From positions 21,503,789 through 21,567,788 of the forward strand of contig NC_087062.1 in NCBI RefSeq assembly GCF_963678635.1: a stretch of 64,000 nt of DNA. Reading direction: 5' to 3'. The notes under the pieces were generated by a model that was not told where the DNA came from, did not search any database, and saw only the letters and a list, made by a program, of their open reading frames with translations. Position numbers and translations under genes: made by a program. Each line of letters opens with the position of its first letter. Within the stretch, counting starts at the first letter, position 1. The stretch is from Symsagittifera roscoffensis (taxonomy: Eukaryota > Xenacoelomorpha > Acoela > Convolutidae). Positions 1 through 12,900 of this stretch are shown here, in pieces.

Positions 1-1854
1 GCTATTATGCTCAAACCTGATCCGCTGAAATATATTACTTTTAACGAAGTGAACGGTCTAATTCCTAAATTGATATAGAGGGGAGATTGTTCACTTGTTT
101 CTCATACTTTGCTTATTGATATGGTTTTTAAGGGTTTGTGTTGACACAGCTCTGTGCTTGCTCCATCTGACGAAGAAAATGGCAAATTATAAGACCCGTT
201 TTTTTTGGTCAAATTTAAAACTTTTTACTAACTCAATCCTAATTTCAACATCCTATGAAACATTTTAACATCCGGCTTAGAAATTGTTCTAAATTGAAGT
301 GAGGCAAGCTATTTGAGTTTAATGTTCTGATTTTTGAAGATCAGATGGATTGCTTTCGCTATGCGCTTGGTGTGTTTTTTTTTCTTCAGACAAATTTAGA
401 ATTATTAACTAGTCACTTTTGATTAGAACTTCTTTTATCAAATAGAAAGTATTGACACTCTGAGCTCAATATTCAATTTGTATTCATCTTATTTTACACA
501 TTACTTGGAAGTTACCGGGTTTTATAAAGTGCTAACTAGGCCAATTTAAGTCTGTTAAAGCGCAATATGTTCTGTTAAAGCACAAGTTATGTGCAAATAA
601 CGCGGCGTAAGCGGTGTTTTCACCACGCTCTGAAATTGTTCCAAATATGCATTATGCATGAGGCAAGCTTTTGGATCTCAATCAAACGTTTTAGGACCTT
701 AAATTTTAAAGACCTTCACTTTGAACTTTTTAGGACCTCCACGAGTGGGGGAAACATTTTAAAAAATGTGGAAAAAAATTCCAATTGTTTCCATTTTTTT
801 TGAAATATCATCAATTTTTATATTTTGAACAAAAATTTTTTTTATAGGAGCAGCCAGAGTTCTTATAAATTTGCACTGTTGTATGAAATTTTGCTCACAC
901 AATTATTCATCCCAACTCTCATTATCTAATAAAAAACAACCGATTTAAAACACGGATAAACAGTGCAAATGGGCAAACTGGTGGTTCGTATGACCACAAA
1001 AATTAGCAAAAACCCATCACACTCGGCATAATATTCAAGGCGACAATAGTTTTTGCAGGACTCAATCATTTCAAAAAGCAACCTTTTGTCACACAGAAAC
1101 TTAACAAAGAAAACTAACTTAAAAAAAGTACTCCCGCAATACACAGCAATTGAAAAGCTATACACGTAGGCGAGAGATTTGATATGGAACTTTCACGGAA
1201 CTAATAAACTTTATCAAGTTGGTTGGTGACGATTATCGCTTTCTACGAACTGTCGTCATAACTTTTTTTAATTGCGAGCTTAAGAAATTTTTGCTACAAA
1301 AAAGGATCAAATTAAGTAGTTTGAGCAGAAGGCCAAAAACTGGTTTACTTGCCGACGATAATTATAGTTTATTCTTGTTTCATCATTCTGATTGAAAAAA
1401 GATAGTTAGACGTATTTATCATTCGGAATTAGTTTCACCCAGCTCTATTGTACTAAATCAAATATGTTTATATGTGCCCACTCAAAAAACATTTGTTAAA
1501 AAAAACTTTCTCAGATAATTAGTTTGAAAGTAACTACTTGAATTGTTTCGACTATTGAAAATTAAATTAAAATCAATTCCGTAATATTTCAAGATTCAAA
1601 TCGTTTTCCAGCTGTTATTAAAGCTAGAAACCAAATAGGAGTAACTATACAGGACAAAAAAAACAGGAGTACCAAATAGTGTAAGAATTACTTTTTGAAA
1701 TTGTGTTATGGTAAAATACGATATAGAAAAAAAATAACGCAAATAAATTATTCAAAATAAACGTGCGGTAATGCACTTTTTGGTATAAGCTCACTGATGT
1801 CTTTATGAATAAATAAAATTCAATATTAAAAATTTAATGGCTATAAATTGAAAC
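1..1854. other. AT-rich DNA, no gene recognised
   Basis: Read on both strands, including a search on the minus strand for the missing M3-M4 exons of the channel gene. No splice-flanked coding block and no clear repeat copy is visible. The short frames at 591-803 and 926-1165 have AT-driven codons and no family signature. Confidence 0.6.
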
Positions 1855-2345
1855 ATTACTGCTCGTCTCGGGGCAAAACTTTGAGTTTTCCGACTACCAT
1901 TTGAGGTTCTTGGTATTGAATCTCCACTCATTAAATACGACGGATTAAATAAATAATATCGAATAAATTCTAAGTTTTTTTGTGATTTTATTAAGCAATT
2001 TAAATCCCCACACATTAGAGGAAAAACAAAGTGATAAATTTTGCATAGAGTAAAGTATTAATTACACCAAATACCATGCCTCAATTTGAATTGACTTATA
2101 AGACGGAATGAATGCCCACTTTCGCCTCAATAGTGTGTATTTGATTGCGCGTTATTTGGCCCCAGTTGATAAAATTGACAATCATAACAAAATTGAAAAC
2201 CCACAACAAAATCAAATATAATCACAGGTGAAATATCTTTTCAAATTTGAGCTGATGACAACATCATTTTTCGAATGATAATAATATATGTGGAACATTG
2301 CTAGTCAAAAAGGCAAAATTTGTCTTGTAAAAACATATTGAGTTC
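1855..2345 (+). repeat. Family B element, diverged copy
   Basis: Starts ACTGCTCGTCTCGGGGCAAA and keeps the family order: TTCCGACTACCATTTGAGG, ...GCGCGTTATTTGGCC, ATCACAGGTGAAATATC, then TTTTCAAATTTGAGCT, ending near GGCAAAATTTGTCTTG. It is much more diverged than the copies at 45-51 kb, so it is an old insertion. Confidence 0.6.
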
Positions 2346-2993
2346 AGATATTCAGTCTCTTTCTTCGAAATCTGGAAGAAAAAAACGCTATCATATTATC
2401 ACAATTTGAGTTTTTTGACGATTTAATGTTTATTTTGTTGTTTCTTGGCTGTTTTTCCAAACTTTACAATAAATCGTAATTTTAACATCTAGTTCCCATA
2501 AGAAATAAAAATGAAAATAAAAAAAATTTTAAGAACGGGTAATTGGTTTATACAGACTTAGTTTCAAACTTTATTAGTACAATCTAAAAAATTTTACTTT
2601 TGAACTGTTGCTTTTAAAATAAAGTTTTTCATTCAGTTTCTGTAAGAACTTTTCACAGTTAGTTAAATATGATTTTGTATAAAAACCTAATCTATATTAA
2701 ATTTGTAATTTCAATGTTTAGAATTTAGAATTTAACGCGTCGTGCAGATACAGTAATATGTTACATGAGTAAGCGGGTTGAGTGCAAAACGTAGATTGAG
2801 GTTTTTCTTTTCGAAATTTCTTTTTCATCATTAAAACACGGATAAATTGTACAGAAAACAGCTGGGAAATCAATAGTGAGCTGAAAAACGTCAAATTTAT
2901 TATGATTTATTCGACTTTCAAAGAAAGTGGCTGAATATTTGTACGCCGTAGAAATACTCAGGCACTCTCTTTGAAGGTCGGAATAATAATAAC

Positions 2994-3238
2994 AAGAATG
3001 CTCGTATCAGAGGGAAGCCCTGAATGTTTCGACTGCCTTTTAAGGTTTATGGAGCAATTATAAAATTAAAAAATTAAATGAAATTTTAAAAAAAATGAAA
3101 AAAGTTTTTTTTCTAAAATTTTTTATGAAAATCATCCCCCCACACGCCATATACCGCACAAAAGAATCTAATTTGCTCCTTGCAGCAAACAAATTATGAC
3201 AAATAGGCTTCTTTCAACCAATTTGGAGCGATTTTTAA
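2994..3238 (+). repeat. Family B element, 5' half only
   Basis: AATGCTCGTATCAGAGGGAA...TTTCGACTGCCTTTTAAGG...CCCCCACACGCCATATA... to CCAATTTGGAGCGATTT. The copy stops at about 3238, exactly where family A-like sequence begins, so the two are joined by deletion or by a truncating insertion. Confidence 0.75.
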
Positions 3239-3239
3239 G

Positions 3240-3527
3240 ATTGTTAGATTTTTTGATCCGAGGCCAAAATTTTGAAAAACAGAACAAAAAGCGTTTTTAG
3301 GAACTTTTTGGAAAATTCTGACCAAAAAAATTGCTTGTTTTGGCGCGAGCTCCCCCTCAAAGTCAGTATATATTCGCGCCGAAGGTGCCTTTCGAAAGTG
3401 TTTAATGGTCTGTCACCAAATATGGATATATCAAAATGGTGCAAAGGGGGAACCCTTTGTGTCGGCAGGGGGTCGAATCCCTGAGAAAGGGAGCGTCCGC
3501 CTCGCTCCCCCCCTTAATCCGCCCCTG
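3240..3527 (+). mobile_element. Family A hAT-like MITE, 5'-truncated
   Basis: Right part of the element: GAAAATTCTGACC, GCGCGAGCTCCCCCTCAAAG, TATATATTCGCGCCGAAGG, GGGTCGAATCCCTGAG, ending TAATCCGCCCCTG. The left terminus CAGGGGCGGAT is missing. It lies just outside the last channel exon found. Confidence 0.75.
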
Positions 3528-3813
3528 AGGTATACTATTTGTTAATTATTAATACTTTGCTACTGGCGAAATATATAATTTTGTATTTAACACAGCTTTA
3601 AAAAATTTCTAATATTTTAAGATAACCAATATGTCTTCAGGAAAAATTATAAGACTAAAAATAACTCTGCATTTCACTCCGTTTTGATTTGGTTATTCTA
3701 ATGGCAATTATAATCTTAGGAGCTGAAAATAACTGTTTTATCATTCTTAATAAGCAGAAACATATCCACACATGATGAGGGGACGAAGGGGGTTGATTAC
3801 TTTGGTGACTTAC

Positions 3814-3969
3814 GACGAGTGTGAGATAGGAGATGGTTGGCAATGTATTGGACAGCATCAGTTTGTAGGCCACACTGGTCAATACCAGAGTCAGGGTCCC
3901 ACTCACTCGAAACTGCACGTGTTCTGGTCTGTTGGTGAAGTTGCACAGGGACATGACCGCAAAGAAGAA
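3814..3969 (-). CDS. Channel exon 6: end of M1, M2 pore helix, M2-M3 loop
   Basis: Acceptor TTCTGTTTAG, donor GTC|GTAAGT; 52 codons in phase 0. FFFAVMSLC completes M1, NRPEHVQFR is the cytoplasmic M1-M2 loop, SGTLTLVLTSVAYKL is the pore-lining M2 with Leu at 9' and Thr at 6' and 10', and LPTISYLTLV is the M2-M3 loop. The next exon should begin with Asp and M3; nothing resembling it is visible between 1 and 3800, so it probably lies beyond the left edge. Confidence 0.9.
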
Positions 3970-6900
3970 CTAAACAGAACACTTACAGACGACTTGTGTG
4001 CAACTATCGCAGATTCTCTGCAAAAGTGACACATTTTTTTCGCAAATTATCAAAACCTCTCTAGAAGGGGCTGAATTTAAAGAACTAGTCTCTACATATT
4101 AATTTACGTATAAAAATTACGTAACTCTCTTTAAAATGTTTTTTTTTTCATGTACTTGGCTTAGCGCCTGTACAAACAGTCGTTTTCTTGCGGTGTCTTA
4201 CAACTTGTTCACTAAAAGACTAGAAAGTTGACATATCAATTGTGAAAGTTTAACAAGACAGCCCGTATCAAGTTTTTGCTAAAACCGATCATTTTCACTC
4301 ATTTTTTTTTTGAAATTATCAGTTTCTTTTGCAGACCCTCCACTTTATGTTATTCAAGTAGAAAAGCGTTACTTGGACCAATTATCTTGTCTCAATGGAA
4401 GTTGGAATGATTTTTTGAGCGGATTAGTATGCTGATAATGCTGCTACACAGGGGCAGATCTAGGATTTCTCGAGGGGAGGATATAAGTATGCTGTTAATG
4501 CTGCTACACAGGGGCAGATCTAGGATTTCTCGAGGGGAGGGGGTGGATTTTCAAAAAATTGTCGGAAATTTTGACGACCTTTTTTTTCGTTCGACCAAAT
4601 TGATTTTCCGAGCTCTCGTAAAGCACTAAAAATACGCTATTTTGGTCAAAGTTTCTTCGCCGAGGGCAAATTTTTGAAAAAACAGGTCAAAAATCCGTTT
4701 GACAAAAATTTGCGTTTTTTTTGAAAAAAAATTGCGTTTTTTTGGCGCGCGCTCCCCCTCAAAGTTAGTATATATTGGCACCTAAGGCGCCTTTAGAAAA
4801 ACTTTATTGTCGGTTGGCCAAAAATGGTTTTCTTAAAAAGTAACAAAAGGGGGACCCTTTGGGTCGACAGGGGGTCAAACATCTGGGGGGAGGAGGCGTT
4901 TGACCCCATACCCCCCCGGCTCCCCCCTAAATCCGCCCCTGCTGCCCTGCTGCTACACATAACAAACAACTAGTAAGAAACACGTAATAATGATCCCAAA
5001 TTGGCCTAAATGCAATTTTCGAACCCCATTTTTTGCGAAAAGTGCTTTACGGTTAAATACCTTTTTAACTTCAAGCTCATGGCATCGACGTTTTTTTTAA
5101 AGTTTTATTTTCAGACGGTTTTTAAAATTGTCAAAATTTAGTAGTTTAAAGTTCAAAACTTTTCTGGAGAACCCGTACCCAACGAATGCTATTTTTCAAG
5201 ATAGAATTGTTATGTTGATTACCTAGCCGAATTTTGTCATATTTTCTATACAGAATTGATCTATTTTTTTTTAAAGTTTAGAAATGAATAATTTTTGAAA
5301 AGAATTAATCAGAAACCAGCTTACTGCTCAACAGTAACGATAAAAACATGTTTCGATTATGCACAAGAGCCAAGGCAATACAATGCAAATTTAAAAAATT
5401 TAATAACCAGGAGAGTTTTTTAGCTAGAATTAGCCTAGATTTGACAAATTTCTCTTCAGAAAGAAAAGATGAGAAAAAAAAACAATTCTGAAAAAATCCC
5501 TGCTTTATTTAAACATTTCATAAAGAGATTCTGACCAGAAATTTAGATCAGTTATAAAAGGTTTCAGGTCTGAAATCAAGAGTTTTTTGGTACGGGAAAT
5601 AACTACGTCGAGCAAAGTTTTCGTTAATTTTAATGAAAGTCAGAACATTAACATATTCAACCGGGTTGTAACAGAAGTTTTTGTTTCTTTTTTTTGTCAT
5701 CTAGAACAATCTGGGTCGTTATTACAACCAAATGATGTAAAACTTTAGGAGTTAAAATTTGACCAAAAAAAATTTTCAGTGAAAAGCTGAGGATCTTGCC
5801 CAACTCATCATTTTTTTAATAAATATTCACAATTTGAAAAAAAAAATTTTTTTTTGCCATGTTTTGAAGTTAAATCAGATAATGGGAACTTACTAAAAAC
5901 AAATGAAACTGGACGTTATTATTTTTGAAAAAGTAGCTCAAATTGAAACCGTTTTTTTTTTAGGGAAGCAACTACAAGAAGGCGCATTTATGTGGCACTA
6001 TCTTGATTGTTTTGATTGCATGTTGGTTTCTTAACTCACGTAAAAATAATGACCAAGTTATTGTTTCATACACTAAGTAGGCATAACACTTGATTTCAGT
6101 TGTTTTCTTACGCCATTTCACGGAACATAACTAAACATCAGATAATGTCCGTCTCTGTACCATAATCAGAGCCATATGTCTTAAATTGAGCTGCAAAGGA
6201 TTTTCTGGGTTGACGAAGAAAAACAGGTTTCCAGTGAAATTTAGAGAGACGAGTTTCGTATGTACGGAAACAAGAGTGCTCGTATCAAAGCGAAGCCTTG
6301 AAATTCCGACTGCCATTTAGTCTCAAATAGTTTTTGGTAAAGTAACTATGGGCAAAACTATGAGTTGAAGGCTGATCATATTAAAAATTAAGTGTTAAAA
6401 TTTAAATCGTGTATCGAATTAATAAAACCAGTTACTTGCCTCAATTCAATTTGGAACGATTTTATAGTGCGGGATAAATTGCCTGGCGCGTAAATTTTCA
6501 TGTACAATGGCCCTTTCTGTGCTATCGGCCCGTGCAGATCAAGAGATCGATACCCCGTGCGACCAGCGTTTTGTAAAACTGGTCTGAATAAAAAGCCACC
6601 CCAAGCATATGTATTCCTTGATTTCTTCAAAAAAAGTTTTACAATCACGGGAGAGAGAGTTTGCATCTTTTAATTTTGAAATAATGAAATTAGGCAAACG
6701 TTTTTTTCCCGTTTTTGAAGTTTCTTGGATGCATTTTTGGATGCATTTTGATTAGAATGAAGCCAATTATTTTAAAGATTAATTTTTAAACTACTTCTTG
6801 AAAATTCAATTTTATATTTGACTTCAAGACATCAATTAGTTTTCTTTGTGACTTGCATAGTTTCGCCATTATCTGTTTTTTGATGGTCAATAATATTTTA

Positions 6901-9900
6901 TGGAACTTTGCAAGGCAAAAAATGTTTTGCAATTCATTTATTCACATGTAATGTCTATACATATATTTTTCTTCTTAACTGAATCATTTCAAGCCAATGT
7001 ATAATTAATTAGCTGTCTTCTTTTATCTTTTTGAATTGATCAATCCTTAATTTATTTAAGTCAACTTTCTTTTGCTGTCTTTTTTTCCAATTTTGCTAGT
7101 TTTTTTTTCGTTACTTTTTTCATTTCATTTCTTTTGAAGTTTACTGGGTGAATGCGAAATTAATTCATCAGGTGCCTAAAAACCTAAAAATTAGCCCAAA
7201 AAATTAGGATGAAAGTAATCGGGTCAATAAACAGCAGGAAGAAACAGGGTCATTTAGTTTTGACGGATCTAGGTCTCGAAACTTTTCATCACTGCAAAAA
7301 CAATGGGTAGCTATACTTCCGAAAGTGTCATTTTTATCAGAACTAATACTTCCATCAATGTCTCAAATATCATGAGTCCCCATTATTGGAAGAATGGAAT
7401 GAAGATAGATTAAACAAAAGCATTCACTTTTTGTCAGGCCATTACTTTGCAATTTAATTTTCTCGTCTTCCTCAAATAAAAAACAACAACTTATTCCACA
7501 TTTTGACTTGAAATTCAAAGCATGCAATAACGTTTCTAATCTAATTAGTATTTTTTTTTAAACCATCCGAGACTACGTCGACGCAAATTTGAACGATATA
7601 ACAGGAGAGTAATTTGCCACAGCCAGGTTTCGATTTTTTTTCTACCTTTTCTCCAGACAAATTTTGACTTTTCAAAAAGTAATTTTTTTTTGAAAAAAGT
7701 TTTTTTATACGGTCTGAGCGATATTGCCTCCAAAGGCTTATAACTGAAAAGATATTTTACATGGGGTCATTTTCCCGCAAAATTACAGGTAATTCAATTT
7801 GGGGCTACGACTTGTAAGGATATAGTAGGGATAACTAACTGCGATATATTTTGTCCTTTTAAAGTTTAAAAAAGTGTAAATATCAAAATGAATTAAATCA
7901 ATTGAACTGAAGATGGCAATTTGCTCTTTTTAATTAAAAAACAGACGTAAAATAAATCATTTTGTACTTAAAAAGCGTGTTAGAAGATAATAATGGTTTA
8001 ATAAAATATTTTCATATTTTTGACAAAGAAAAAAAAAATTTGAATCAAGAAAACTTTTTTATTGACTCTAGGGGCAATCGGAGGATTCATGTTTTTGCCC
8101 TGATACGAGCAGTTTTCATAGGTTGAGTATAATTTGGCACCAAATTTCCAAAAACTTAGTCAACGTCGAGAAAAAAATCACAATATAGCTATTTTTCAAA
8201 CCAAACATTAATTTGATCAAAACTTAAAAAAAATTTCACAATCTCAACGGAACACCATAATAGTTATTGATAACACTGCTTCAATCTCGGACCAAATGGG
8301 TGAAACTAAAAATCAGCCAATCAGTCAATAACATCAAAGTTTAAATGTTGCAATTAGAGTCGTGCGTGGAGTTATTAAAACCAATTAGCTGCCTCAGTTG
8401 ATTTTGGAACGAAATTGTAACTGGGGATAAAAAACAAACAGTGATAGACATACTCACGGCACGATTTTATAGTGGTGTATGGGGCTAGCACTCTTACCAG
8501 ACCGACCTTTTACCAGACCACAATGCAATAATTCAATTAAGATAAATTTAAATTACTGGACGATTTGAAAAGGAAGCGGTTAGAACAAACAAACTTCGCT
8601 GAGAAACCGTGAAAACATTGCCTTTAACCAAAAAATTATGGCGCCATTACATCTGTCAATCCAATTTGTTTATCGAGTCTGGTAAAAGGTCCATGTTATA
8701 ACTTTTGTGGTAAAAAGTCGGTCTGGTAAAAGGTCGGTCCCCGTGGTGTGCACACTCGGCTCGTCCCATGCTGATAAAGAAATTTATCTACCGAGGAACC
8801 AGAATTTTGTATAATTAGTGTGAATAAAAAAGCTCCCCGAGCAAATATAAGCCTCACGTTCCTCGAAAGTCGGAACAACAAGAGTCGCATGTGAATTTTC
8901 TTTTGAAGTTAAGACCATGCGTGATGATATAGTTCAAGTGCTATAAAAATCAAACAAAAACTAGGCGTTCTAATACCAAACAAGACTGCTCGTATCAGCG
9001 CGAAGCCCTGAATGTTCCGACTGCCTTTTAAGGTTTATGGAGCAGTAGTAACATTAGAAAAAAATTAAAAGTAAAAAAAATGAAAATTTTTTTTCTTCTA
9101 AAATTTGAAATTTTTTATGAAAATCATCCCCCCACACGCCATAAAAAGTGCAAAAGGATACATTTTGCTCCTTTTAACAAATCAATTATGGCGAATAAGC
9201 GTCTTTTAACCAATTTGGAATGATTTCTAAGACGGATTAACTCTCCGCTTACGCGTTAATAGCGCGAAATATATCGCGCGTTAATTGTCGCAAATTGGCC
9301 AAAATGGCAATCTTTAAACCCCCATAACTTAACAAAAAATGATCGCAGGTGAAATATCTTTTCAAATTTGAGCTCAAGACAACAATACCTTTCGAATGAT
9401 AAAAAAAATTCCGTCAAAAATGGCTAGTTAAAAAGTCGAAATTTGTCTGAAGAAAAAAAAAACCCACCCCGAGCACAAATATTCCGTTACTTTCGTATCG
9501 AAAGTCGGAACAAAAATGTTTGAAGAAAAAGACAGAGTAGAAATGTTCTGTCAACTTCTTCCCAAGTAGGAGCAACAACACCGCTCGCATCGAGGCAAAG
9601 TTTTGATTGTTTCGACTGCTGGGTGGTTATGCACTAAACAGGGGCGGTTTTCTCATGACGGAGGGACCGAATGATGCAAAAATTTAAGCAATCAGAATTG
9701 TTAGACATTCCTATTATAGTTTGCGCAACATTTGCGCTGAGAAGGTGGTAATCCCCCCGAATCTGCCCGCCCCCCAACTCCACTAACTCCTGTTTGAAGA
9801 AGGGAGCAACTTTGGAGGGGGCTTGGGGCTGGGAGAGAGGAAAATAACTGAGGGGGGACACGTGGAGAGGGTGTATGTGCCGCGTGGTCTCAAACTGTAA

Positions 9901-12900
9901 TGAAACTCGATTATAATGACAATGTTTTTTGACCAGGAAAGTTGATTATTTATTATCTACGGAACAAAGAAAGTTACAAAAATCATGCGCTAAAAAGTAG
10001 TAGTCGGATTTCTGTTGTTTAATAATTAAATGTGAGTTAACCTATTGGCCAACCAGATCTCTTAAAGGTATTCGGAACTTTCTTAGCTAACCGGCTGCAA
10101 AAAACCGAGTCTTTTTTCGTCCAATCAAAATTAATTTCATTTTAGCGACGAGGGTTGGCGGATTTTCAAAAAGTTTTCGAAACTTTTGTCGACTTTTTTC
10201 TAGGTTGACCAAAATGATTTCCCAATCTCTCCCAGAGCACTAAAAAGACCCTGTTTTGGCCAAATTTTGTGCGCCGCAGACAAATTTTGAAAGAACAGTC
10301 CAAAAAGGCAGTTTTAGGCAATTTTGAAATATATGATCAAAAAAACCCTTAAATTTTAGTATATATTGGCGCCGAAGACAACTTCAGAAAAGTTTTTGGG
10401 TCCGTCAGCCAAAAACGGATATTCCAAATTAGTAAAAAGGGGGGACCCTTTGGGTCGACAGGGGGTCGAATCCCTGAGGAAAGGTGCGTTCGACCCCCCT
10501 CCCTCCCTAAATCTGCCGTGCTATTGGGGCTTTTACTGCATTAGACCCCGACTGCTACAATGTGAACTTAAAATTTTCATTTGAAAAAAGTATATTCAAC
10601 AAAAGTTTGTTTTTCAATTAATCAGTTTCTTAAACTTCCAACTAACACCAAGAAATTTACCTGAAATTTCAACCCTTTTCAACTTGTTTTAAGATCTTTG
10701 TGATATTTTTTTTGCGAATTAAGTACCGAATTAATTGCCAATTAATTTGCCTTACTTCAGCTAAGAGATATTTTAAGGGCAGAATGCTTACTGCTTACGG
10801 CCTTTAACTTCAAACTAAACTGGAATCAGTTTGAACAAAAACCTACCAATTAGCAACTTATAAACTGAAAACTTTAAAACGCCCTTATTAAACTCTTCAA
10901 GTTTAAATATCGCAGGTAAGTTCCTATTAACTTGTTTTTTAAGCATCGATATTTTCCATTTGGTATGCGGCTTCTAAAAGTCTAATAATTATTGGGTTTC
11001 TCAAATTCAGAAAAAAAACAATCCGAATTTAATATCATTTTACAATGTCCAAAAATGAAATATACAAAGAAATCTCTCATATCTATTTGCACAAGGCAAA
11101 GAACTCGCATTTCAAAAGTTTGGTTAAAATGCGAGTTCTACAGGTTGAAATGTCTGCCCAGTATATTGCCAAAGGGCACGAAATTCAACTGCCACAAACT
11201 AAAAAGCCTTGGTCATATTCGTGCAATGGGTTATTAATCAATTATGAAAATTAATTGAGAAAAGAATCATTTTACAGCATTTTCCTTCTAATTGTTGAAA
11301 CGGAATGACTAATTTTGTTGAAAGATAAACTTCATTTAGAAATTACTCAGAAGCAAAACTTGATGCTTGATTAAATTTGAATCCGTTGAAAACAATACGA
11401 GGCCAAACTATGCATTTTGTGAATTGTAAGTGGAATCCGCAAGGGGCAAAAATCAGATTTGTCGCGGATTCCGCAAAAGGCTACTTTTCTTTGATCTTCT
11501 TTGATGTTTTGATTTCCATAAAAAAATTTTTTTTGTATAAATCTTGTTGAAAATTGAACAAGACTGCTGTTATTAAGGCAAAGCTCTGAAAGTTCCGACT
11601 GCCTTTTAAGGTTTTTAGAGCAGTGATAACATTAATAAAATAAATGTAAATAAATTTTTGTTATATTCATCCCCTCACACGCCCTATAAAGTACAAAGTC
11701 ATAGATTTCGTTCCTAGTAACAAATGAATTATCGCAAATAAGCTTCCTTCAGCCAATTTGGAACGATTTCTAAGACGGAAAATAACACGCGTTAATTGAC
11801 CCAAATTGGCCAAACTTAACAAAAACTAACCCCGTCAACCCCGTCAACTTAACAAAAACTACTCACACTTGAAAGAATTTTTCAAATTTAGGCTCAGGAC
11901 AACATAACCCCTTGATTAATACAAAAAAAAATCCGTCAAAAATGGCTAGTTAAAAAGTCGAAATTTTTCAGAAGAAAAAAACTACCCGAGCAAAAATATT
12001 CCGTTATTTTCATTGCGAAAGGTGGAACAACAAAACTGCTCTTGTCAGGTCAAAACCCTGAATGTTCCGACTGTCTTTCTAGGTCTATGAAGCGGTATTA
12101 ATTAAAAAAAACGATACTACTTGAAAAGAAACAAGAAAACTTTTGAGCTTTGCTAAATCATCGCCCCACACGCCATATAAAGTACAGAGTGATAAATTTT
12201 GCTCTTAGTAACATAAAAATTATGAGTATGACAATTTGGTTGTTTCAATCAATTTGGAACAGTTTCTATGAGGGAACAAATCTCCGCTTACGCGTTATTA
12301 GCGCGAAATATATCGTAAGTTAATTGTCTCAAATGGGCCATTTTGGCAATCTTTGGGCCCTAATATAATTTTTGATAAAGAATCACAGGTGAAATATCTT
12401 TTTAAATTTGGGCTCAAGAAAACAAAACCTTTTGACTGATATAAAAAAGTTTTCAAAAATTCCTACTTAAAAAGTTGAATTTGTCTGAAGAAAAAACGGA
12501 GGCTAGTCTCATGCGCGAAGGTCTGAATTGGTGAAAAAACTCTTGGGCGAAGGACCGAAAACAAAATTAGCCAAAAGTCAATTTTTGAAAAGGAGCAATT
12601 TCTATTCAATTAAAATGAATTAAATGAAGCAATATTTTGCTTCTTCCATAACAAAACCCTTGAAATATAAAATTTGTTCCAATTCGGCGTCGGCCAGTGA
12701 AAATTTAAAAGTTTTGCATTATTCTGCCGTTTTTATATTCGGTCAATATCAATATTCAGTCCCTGGAAATGTTTACTTTCTTTCCAAATTTTAGATTATG
12801 GAAAGCTGATTGGCTGTTTTTTACTTTCGCGCATTCTGTCCTTCGCGTATGAGGGATTCCACCGAAAAAAACCACCCCGAGCACATTTATTCCGTTACTT

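Noticed and set aside
3244-3484. Overlapping plus and minus frames as small genes
   Set aside because: Both lie in family A MITE sequence and recur wherever the MITE is open.
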